Shown here: piece by piece, positions 28,241 through 36,200 of the stretch
How the letters are laid out: each line of letters starts with the position of its first letter
How positions within the stretch are numbered: the first letter of the stretch is position 1
Origin: Snodgrassella alvi
GTDB lineage: Bacteria; Pseudomonadota; Gammaproteobacteria; Burkholderiales; Neisseriaceae
Length of the DNA stretch: 64,000 bases
Direction of reading: 5' to 3'
Assembly: GCF_002777825.1 (NCBI RefSeq)
Contig: NZ_MEIR01000059.1
Coordinates: 31,659 to 95,658 of the forward strand
The notes under the pieces: generated by a model
The model's database searches: none
Seen by the model: the letters and a program-made list of their open reading frames with translations, nothing else
What the model was told of the DNA's origin: nothing
Made by a program: the position numbers and the translations under genes

Positions 28241-28990
28241 TTAAAAAACTTTAGCTTCGTTGTGCAATTTATCCACCAGTTCGGCTACATTTTGTACCAC
28301 AATACCAGCGGCACGCACTTGAGGTTCTGTCACTTTCAGCTGTACCAGCCGCGGGCTGATATCCACGCCCAGTTCTGCTACTGTTTTTTTCTCCAGCGGT
28401 TTCTTTTTTGCCTGCATGATATTGGGTAGCTTGATATAGCGTGGTTCATTCAAACGCAGATCAACACTAATCACCGCAGGCAAGGTCAGCGCCAGCCGTT
28501 CCTGCCCGCCATCTATTTCACGGGTAATCAGTACTTCATCGTTAGCCAGTTCTATCTTGCTGGCAAAAGTACCCTGAGCAAGCTGCATCAGGGCTGAAAG
28601 CATTTGTGCTGTCTGATTGGCATCATCATCTATTGCCTGTTTGCCCAGCAATAATAACTGTGGCTGCTCCAGATCGGCCACGGCTTTTAGCAGTTTGGCC
28701 ACAGCCAGTGGTTGAAGTGCTTCATCCGTTTCCACATGAATGGCACGATCAGCACCCATAGCAAGAGCGGTTCGCAGGGTTTCTTCACATTGTTTCACCC
28801 CGAGGGATACCACAACCACTTCAGTAGCTTTGCCAGCCTCTTTCAAACGCACAGCCTCTTCCACAGCTATTTCATCAAACGGATTCATTGACATTTTTAC
28901 ATTGCCAATATCCACATCTGATTCATCTGCTTTTACGCGTACTTTAACGTTGTAATCAACAACACGTTTTACCGCTACCAATATTTTCAT
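28241..28990 (-). CDS. etfB: Electron transfer flavoprotein beta subunit
   Basis: The partner of EtfA, binding AMP. The ATG at 28988-28990 gives a 249-residue protein beginning [20 protein letters not shown], the usual EtfB start; the open frame to 29035 is an unlikely extension. Visible segments are [49 protein letters not shown], and [30 protein letters not shown], the last typical of EtfB. It is the first gene of the leftward etfBA unit and borders the proposed replication origin. Confidence 0.95.
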   Translation of the reverse strand: MKILVAVKRVVDYNVKVRVKADESDVDIGNVKMSMNPFDEIAVEEAVRLKEAGKATEVVVVSLGVKQCEETLRTALAMGADRAIHVETDEALQPLAVAKLLKAVADLEQPQLLLLGKQAIDDDANQTAQMLSALMQLAQGTFASKIELANDEVLITREIDGGQERLALTLPAVISVDLRLNEPRYIKLPNIMQAKKKPLEKKTVAELGVDISPRLVQLKVTEPQVRAAGIVVQNVAELVDKLHNEAKVF

Positions 28991-29966
28991 CCGAACCATC
29001 CTAATACAGAAAATCAGCCAATTAATATGATTCAACTGTTACTATAATTCTTAACTAACCTGACATAGTAACATAAGAACAATTAAACTGCCGAAAATGA
29101 GCCAATAATATCATTCTGCTGGCATGATTAGCCTGTGGATAATATTTAACAGACTGGTGTCAATACTATTCTTACTATTCCCCACCTAAAATATCCACAG
29201 TTCAGCAATAATCCAGTCAACAAGAAATAACAAACATTTTCTGCTAGCTAAATCTGTCTGGCTGATTAACGGTTAGTTCAGGATTAATTGCGCATCTGCC
29301 CAGTCTTTTTTTTGCTGCCGAAATAAGGCAGATTCCAACCAAAGCATACGGTACCGTCAGGTAGAGCAATAATATAAATATAAATCAAAAATTTAACCTC
29401 TACCCTACTCTATCAGACTTATCCACAAGCAGTGGATGATACTTAACCAAACACAATATTCAGGTTTCGTGCTTTAAGTTATTCACAGTTACGATCATGC
29501 AGAAGCAGTATCCGTTCAACAATAATCATTATTGCAATACCTATGTGCCAGCAATGCCAATTATCCACAAGCAGTGCATTTATGATGCTGGTTCAACCTG
29601 TTTTACTATCTCGACAACTGCCATATTGAATAAAGACGCATTGTTAAGGTAGTAAATAGAAGCTACTGAATGGAGCCACTGTGTCAGGTAGCCAGTTTCT
29701 TAATTTTTGCTCATAAATTAACACCATATAGCCAGAGCAAATAAAGAAAAAATTAATATTTATCAATATACAAAAAAATAATTTATTTTAAATTGATACC
29801 AGGTATTAAGAGTAAAGTTACCAGATAATCAGCCATAAGCTGTGAAAAACGGCTGCTGAAAATTAAATACAATACTAAACAATAAACTGAATATTTTATC
29901 CACAACTTATATACATACATATGCACTTGTTACCCTATAATAGTTGCTATTCAGATAAATAATTAT
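28991..29966. other. Candidate chromosomal replication origin (oriC)
   Basis: This 976-bp gene-free stretch separates leftward etfBA from rightward trmO-lpxC. It has four perfect DnaA boxes (29134-29142 reverse, 29419-29427, 29561-29569, 29896-29904), TTATTCACA at 29479-29487 and ATATCCACA at 29191-29199. A very AT-rich tract at about 29737-29813 could be the unwinding element. Genes on both sides mostly point away from it. A perfect parS lies 2 kb left, and sampled strand composition reverses across the region. No dnaA or dnaN is nearby in the window, so the call is from sequence pattern only. Confidence 0.65.
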
Positions 29967-30692
29967 GTGTTCAGTTTTATGTCTCATTCCTTCGCAGCCT
30001 CAAGTGAGCATTGGATGATCCAGCCAATTGGCTATATATATTCTCCCTATAAACAAAAATTTGGCGTGGCTCGACAGCCCGGTTTGGTACCTGCGGCACA
30101 TGCCTATATAGATTTATCAACTAAATTCACTGCTGATTGTGTGCGTGGATTAAGTGATTACGACTATATCTGGGTACAGTTTGTTTTTCATGCCACAGTT
30201 AAAGATGGCTGGCAACCTTTGATTAGGCCGCCAAAATTGGGAGGTAAAGAAAAAAAAGGTGTTTTTGCTACCCGCAGTCCACACCGGCCAAATCATCTTG
30301 GGCTTTCACTGGTGAAGCTGGAACAAATTGAATACGGTAAACAGATTCGTTTGCATGTAAGTGGGGTGGATTTTCTGGATCAAACTCCGGTTGTTGATAT
30401 CAAACCCTATATTCCTTTTGTTGAAGCCAAACCTAATGCAAATTGTAGTTTTGCGCATGAGCGTGAATTACTGAATGTGTACTGGTCACAGCCAGCTTTA
30501 GAGCAACTGGCATTATTTTCTTTAGATTCAAATTATTATCAACTAGTTAACCAGAGTCTGGCTCAGGATCCACGGCCGGTACATCAACAACATGCAGACA
30601 AGATTTTTGTTATGCATTTGTTTGATTGGGATGTTTTATTTCAGATTAAAAATAATATGGTTGAGGTGGTCGGATTAAGAAAGCATGTGTAA
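29967..30692 (+). CDS. trmO: tRNA (N6-threonylcarbamoyladenosine37-N6)-methyltransferase TrmO (YaeB/TsaA)
   Basis: TrmO methylates t6A37 in threonine tRNAs using S-adenosylmethionine. The 241-residue protein has the YaeB core: IGYIYSPYKQKFGVARQPGLV at the start, LSDYDYIWVQFVFH, GVFATRSPHRPNHLGLSLVKL (the SAM-binding signature), and VSGVDFLDQTPVVDIKPYIPF. The C-terminal ~80 residues form the small extra domain seen in proteobacterial members. The reading frame opens at GTG 29967; an ATG at 29979 (four codons later) is an equally good start, and neither has a clear ribosome-binding site. Confidence 0.9.
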   Translation: MFSFMSHSFAASSEHWMIQPIGYIYSPYKQKFGVARQPGLVPAAHAYIDLSTKFTADCVRGLSDYDYIWVQFVFHATVKDGWQPLIRPPKLGGKEKKGVFATRSPHRPNHLGLSLVKLEQIEYGKQIRLHVSGVDFLDQTPVVDIKPYIPFVEAKPNANCSFAHERELLNVYWSQPALEQLALFSLDSNYYQLVNQSLAQDPRPVHQQHADKIFVMHLFDWDVLFQIKNNMVEVVGLRKHV

Positions 30693-30999
30693 TGTTAAAT
30701 TGTTATTCAAATAGAAGTATAAATAATAAAAGGATGGGGACAAAGATGAAGTCATACATCCTGTGGAAAACTTTAAATATTAATATTAATCATATGCTTG
30801 AATCTTAATAAGTCCAGGATTTTTTCTGGGTATGGATTGTGAATTATGTGGATAACTTTAATAAAAATTTAGCTGATTGTGAATAACAGGCAATAATGAA
30901 GGCTAATAGCGATAATTTATCCACTTTTTGACAAAATTCATTACGTCCACTGGCGAAATTCGCTACCATAGTGCAATCAGATTAAGTGGGGATCAGAAT
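30693..30999. other. Intergenic region between trmO and lpxC
   Basis: AT-rich and without a supportable gene. It contains one perfect reverse DnaA box (30847-30855) and a near match TTATCCACT at 30919. A frame in phase with lpxC opens at 30928 but its first 24 codons do not belong to LpxC. Confidence 0.5.
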
Positions 31000-31917
31000 A
31001 TGTTGCAGCGTACACTAGCAAAAAGCATCAGCGTTACTGGGGTGGGTTTGCATTCCGGAGAACGGGTAAGGCTCGGACTGCATCCGGCTGCATCGGATAG
31101 TGGTATTCGTTTTCGGCGTACTGATCTGTCTGGAGAACAGAACAGAATTGTGAAGCTGACGCCTGAACTAATTAACGATACCCGTCTGTCTTCCACAGTA
31201 GTCACCACTGATGGTATTCGTGTCGGTACCATAGAACATATTATGTCGGCATTTGCAGCCTATGGTATTGATAACATTCTTGTAGAATTGAATGCACCGG
31301 AAATTCCCATCATGGATGGTTCCAGCCTGCCTTTTATTTATCTGTTACAGGATGCCGGTGTTATCGATCAGCCTGCTGAAAAACGTTTTTTACGGATAAA
31401 ACAGCCGGTGATGGTTGCTGAAGGAGATAAATGGGTAAAATTTACGCCGTATGAGGGCTTTCGGGTTACTTTAACCATAGCTTTTGATCACCCGGTTTTT
31501 AATCGTAGTAACCAGACTTTTCAGATTGATTTTGCTGGTCAGTCTTATGTGGATGAAATATCGCGGGCACGAACTTTTGGTTTTATGCAGGAAGTGGAGC
31601 TGATGCGCAGCCATAATCTGGGACTGGGGGGAAATCTGAGTAATGCTATTGTAATTGACGATATGGATGTTCTAAATTCGGAGGGGTTACGTTACCCAGA
31701 TGAATTTGTGCGTCATAAAATTCTGGACGCCATTGGTGATCTTTATACTCTTGGTCATCCGGTTATCGGTGCTTTTGAAGGCTACAAATCTGGCCATGCA
31801 ATAAATAATGCACTACTACGTAAGTTATTGGCTCAGCCAGAAACATATGAATGGGTAACTTTTCCACACAACCGGCAATTGCCCGCTGCCTTTCACCATC
31901 TGCCTCAGGCTGCCTGA
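31000..31917 (+). CDS. lpxC: UDP-3-O-acyl-N-acetylglucosamine deacetylase LpxC
   Basis: LpxC is the zinc enzyme for the committed step of lipid A synthesis. The ATG at 31000 gives a 305-residue protein beginning MLQRTLAKSISVTGVGLHSGE, the family start, with GGGGAT upstream. Zinc and catalytic residues are visible: the histidine of GTIEHIMSAFAAYGIDN (residue 80), the histidine and aspartate of FVRHKILDAIGDLYTLGHPV, and the histidine of KSGHAINN. MDGSSLPF supplies the catalytic glutamate/aspartate region. An outer membrane with lipid A is implied. Confidence 0.96.
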   Translation: MLQRTLAKSISVTGVGLHSGERVRLGLHPAASDSGIRFRRTDLSGEQNRIVKLTPELINDTRLSSTVVTTDGIRVGTIEHIMSAFAAYGIDNILVELNAPEIPIMDGSSLPFIYLLQDAGVIDQPAEKRFLRIKQPVMVAEGDKWVKFTPYEGFRVTLTIAFDHPVFNRSNQTFQIDFAGQSYVDEISRARTFGFMQEVELMRSHNLGLGGNLSNAIVIDDMDVLNSEGLRYPDEFVRHKILDAIGDLYTLGHPVIGAFEGYKSGHAINNALLRKLLAQPETYEWVTFPHNRQLPAAFHHLPQAA

Positions 31918-31948
31918 GGACTAACTTACATTATTCAGGGGCAGAATA

Positions 31949-31957
31949 TGCTATAAT
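31949..31957 (+). promoter_or_regulatory. Extended -10 promoter for the roadblock-like gene
   Basis: TGCTATAAT is a perfect extended -10 element (TGnTATAAT) 75 bases before the next start codon. No convincing -35 hexamer is seen, as is common with extended -10 promoters. Confidence 0.5.
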
Positions 31958-32031
31958 GCCCAGCGCCGTCAAAAATAGCATGGTCGGACAAATATTATCT
32001 GGCTTTATATTCACTATTCTGGGATAAGAAA

Positions 32032-32391
32032 ATGAACTATCAGGCTGTTGTAGCACAATTACTCAATGTAGAAGGTGCGCTGGCAGCTGCAGTGGTTGAT
32101 TATGATAATGGTATGCTGATGGCTGGTAGTGCTATTAATAAAATAGATCTGGAAATTGCCGCTGCCAGCAGTACCGAAGTTATCCGTTCAAAAATCAAAA
32201 CCATGCAGATGCTGGAGCTGAACGATGAAATTGAAGATATATTGATTACTCTTGGTCATCAATATCATTTGATCCGGCCGCTGAAAAAACTTGGCAGCCT
32301 ATTTTTGTATTCTGTACTTGACAGCAACAGAGCCAATCTGGCTCTATCCCGCCGTGCGCTCATTGATGTTGAAAAGCAGATGGCGCAGTAA
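32032..32391 (+). CDS. Roadblock/LC7-like small protein
   Basis: A 119-residue protein without signal peptide or membrane segment. It opens NYQAVVAQLLNVEGALAAAVVDYDNGMLMAG and continues through alternating helix and strand to NRANLALSRRALIDVEKQMA. The AVVDYDNGMLMA pattern and overall length resemble the roadblock/LC7 (MglB-like) fold, whose members often act with small GTPases. No GTPase partner is next to it. The family call is by pattern and is moderate. It has its own extended -10 promoter. Confidence 0.6.
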   Translation: MNYQAVVAQLLNVEGALAAAVVDYDNGMLMAGSAINKIDLEIAAASSTEVIRSKIKTMQMLELNDEIEDILITLGHQYHLIRPLKKLGSLFLYSVLDSNRANLALSRRALIDVEKQMAQ

Positions 32392-33217
32392 TAATATGTG
32401 CTGTACCTATTATTAAATTGGCTGGAAATTTATTGTTTTACAGACAGGGCTAATCTGTATGCTATCTATTTGACAGTATATTTATGAGTTAATACATTTG
32501 CATATTAGTAAGAGTAAAATTCATGCCTGCCTGAACGAATTAATAATTATTCTGATCTGGATTAGCCAGTGCAATTTTTTATATGCTTCAACACAGACGG
32601 ATAGGCATTCGGTTTACAGCACTTGGCTGACTGACTAGAAATAGCTGGATTGGGTAGAAATCAGCTACTTTTTATACTGTGGTAAATTGTATTGTTGCTT
32701 AGCTATAATCAGAATAGATAATATAATGTTCATTTAAAGCTATTTTCTAAGCATAGCTGACACCATGTTGGCTGGTTTTAAATAATATTTGAATATTCAT
32801 TTGTGTTATTAAATTTTATTATCATGCAGAACAATAAGTGATTTCCTGCTGCGGTTTAAATATATGTGTCAACCTGTGAATATTTCTTTTATCGGCATAA
32901 ACATTCGTTAATCGGGCAATTGTGGCGTTAATAAGACAAATAATAATAATATCTAAACAATGTAGTTAATAAACATAGATATATAAACCTAAAAAAACAA
33001 ATATTAAAAAATATATATATTTCAAATGCTTGAAGGCTGGTTGTTAACTATGATAATTATTGGCTGGCTTATTTACTACATTCAAACAAACATTTATGTT
33101 ATATTATACTATTTTACCTAAAGATTCAAATTAAAACAATTTAACATTTAACTATATCTTTATATAGTTATTGAGAATTTTGTTTGACAGCATGATTTCT
33201 AATCAGGAGTAAACCAA
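32392..33217. other. Long AT-rich leader region of adhesin copy 2
   Basis: No gene could be supported in these 826 bases. The promoter-like motif ATTTATGTTATATTATAC at 33092-33109 is identical to that before adhesin copy 1. AGGAG at 33205-33209 is the ribosome-binding site. The length suggests room for upstream regulatory sites. Confidence 0.55.
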
Positions 33218-36200
33218 TTGAATAAAATATATCGTGCTATATGGAATGAAACAACCCAAACATGGGTAGCAGCTTCCGAACTAGCGAAAAGCAGAACCAA
33301 GCTAGCGAAAAGCAGAACCAAGTCTGATACCGTCTCCTCTTTGCCTGCTGCTAGCTTAGTAAGCAGCAAATCCAGATTGGGTGCGATTTTTAAACTGGGC
33401 CTTATAGCTTCATTTCTAAATATGCCATTAGCATTATCACCTGTATATGCTTCCAATGCAGCAATTATTGGTGGTAGTAATCTGGGTGATAGTACCGCAC
33501 ATCAAAACAATTATAAAGACAAGCAGGGGAATATACTGGCAAGTCATGGTGCCATTATTCTTAATGGTGCAAATGATTTTGCAGCAGATGGTAGTGCACG
33601 TAATCCTTATACTTGTGGTGCAGATGAAGTTCAGGGCAGAGGTGTTACCGGACGTACTATTTCCCCCGGTTCATCATTATTAACTGCATTACAGGAATAT
33701 GAACGATTTGCTAATAACGAAGCTTTTGATGGCAAAAATCCCTACGGCACAACGACTGATGCGACAAATGCTGGTAATGCGGCCATGCAGGGAGGTCTCA
33801 CTGGCGGAGCTGTAAGTAAAATGCCTGTAGCTTATGGCGTGTATTCTTTTGCCTCTGGTTGTGGTTCTTTTACAACCGGTAACTATTCAATGGCTTTAGG
33901 TACCAATGCTACAGCGCTGGCTGGGGGCGCGATGGCTATCGGAACAGCGGCCTTGGCTTCCGGACGTGCTTCGATTGCTTTTGGTGTTGGTGCTGAGGCT
34001 ACCGGTGTTTCCAGTGTGGCTTTGGGTTCAGTTGCTTCGTCTAATGGGGTGGGCAGTGTGGCAGCCGGCCTGTTGTCTCAGGCCAAGGCAGATGGTACTG
34101 TTGCACTGGGTGTGCAGGCGCGAGCCGAAAATCATTCAGCTGTGGCCATCGGTAATGCTGCGCAGGCAGCGGGTGAGCAGAGTATCAGTATCGGTTCGGG
34201 CAATCAGGTTAAAGGCAAGGCATCTGGTGCTATTGGCGGTTCTACTGAAACTACTAGGTATAATAAGGATAATGGAGCTCAGATTGCTGCTGCTACCGGT
34301 GCAACAATAGTAACAGGTGACGGAAGCTATTCTTTCGGTAATCAGAACGGCACCATCGCTGCTAATGATACTGGCGTATTTGGTAATTACAATACCATAG
34401 AAACTGATTCAACAGGGACAGACAAAGCCAATAATATTAGAATATTGGGTAATCACAATATCGTTTCTGCACAAGCTGGCGGTGCCATGATAGTGGGTAA
34501 TAGCGCTGAGGTGCGTGCTGCCAATGGTCTGGCACTGGGTAACAATACTAAGGTTAGCGCAATTGATGGTGTTGCATTGGGTGAAGGTGCAATAGTCAGC
34601 GTTGACGGTGGTGTCGCTCTGGGCAGCGGTTCTGTGGCTTCTACTGAAAAAGGTAAGGCTGGATTTAATCCTGGTGCCAGTGCTACCCGTGCTGAAACAG
34701 CAGAATCACCTGTATGGAAAAGCACAGCCGGTGCAGTGGCTATTGGTAATACTGATGTTACCCGGCAGATTACCGGGCTGGCAGCAGGTACGCAGGATAC
34801 TGATGCTGTAAACGTGGCGCAGCTAAAAAGTTTGCATGATTCCACATCAACGAGCATTGCTTCTCTGTCTACTTCCGCAGAAACCAGTTTAGGTACGATC
34901 AACGACAAATTAACTAAGCTAAATAATTCTGCTTCTTCAAGTATTCTTTCAACTAGTGGTAAGCTGGCTTCTCTTTCAACTTCTGTTGATACACACATTA
35001 ATAATACTCAAACTGCTTTAGGTGAGTTAGAGAGGTCGACTTCTACCAGCATTCAGCGTCTTCAGGAAGATGCATTACAATGGAATGCACAAAAAGGGGT
35101 TTATGATGCGGCTCATGGAGAAAAAGCAGCAAGAATTATTAATGTTGCTGCTGGGAATATTAACTCAGAAACATCCACAGATGCGGTGAATGGCGGCCAG
35201 CTATATGCAACTAATGTAAGCTTATCCACTTTGGACACCAAAGTTACTAACGGACTACAGACTCTGCAAGAGCAGATGAAAAATTTAAATATAGCAGATA
35301 TTGGCAATCTATCTACAGTGGCCAGTAATATCAGTATTGATGTTGATAGTCTGCAAAGTAATGCCTTGCTGTGGAAAAACGGCGTATATGATGCCAGCCA
35401 TAATGATGCGCCACAAAAAATTACCAATGTTAAAGCAGGTAGTATTGCTCAAGGTTCAACTGAGGTGATTAACGGTGGCCAGTTACACAGTCTTTCTATT
35501 GCTACAAAAGGCAGACTGACTGATGCTATTACTGCAATAAACGCTAAGCTGACTGAGACCAAGAATAAAATAGCTGAGGTAAAAGACCAGGCACTATTAT
35601 GGAACAAAGATATAAATGATGGTGATGGTGCATATGATGCTCGTGGGCGGAAAATTACCGGTGTTGACCGCGGCACATTAGGTGCAACTTCTTCTGATGT
35701 GGTTATTGGTGCGCAGCTACATGAGACCAATACTGCTGTGAGCGCATTGTCTGCATCAACTATAGCTGGTTTAGATAGTTTGAGCACAGCTTTACGGAAT
35801 TCTTCCACATTAATTATCAATAGCCTGTCTTCACTTGTGGATGGCAGTAAAGACGATATCGCAGCCCTGCAAAAAACTGCTTTGCAATGGAGTAGTGCTG
35901 ATAAAGCATACAGTGCCAAATATGAAGATGAAAATCAGCGTATTACCAATGTACTGGAGACAGAGCTTGCACTCAATTCAACAGATGTTGCAACGGGTAA
36001 TCAGCTGTATACTCTTTCCACCGCGACAGCAGCAAGTCTGGCTAGTTTAACTTCTTCGCTACAAGGGATATCTGCAGAGGGGATCAGCAGTTTATCTACT
36101 GGTGTGAATACTGCTAATAGCAATATTACAACCTTGCAGCAGGATGCTTTACAATGGAATGGCAAAGCCTATGATGCCAGCCATGGTATGGCAGGCGGAC

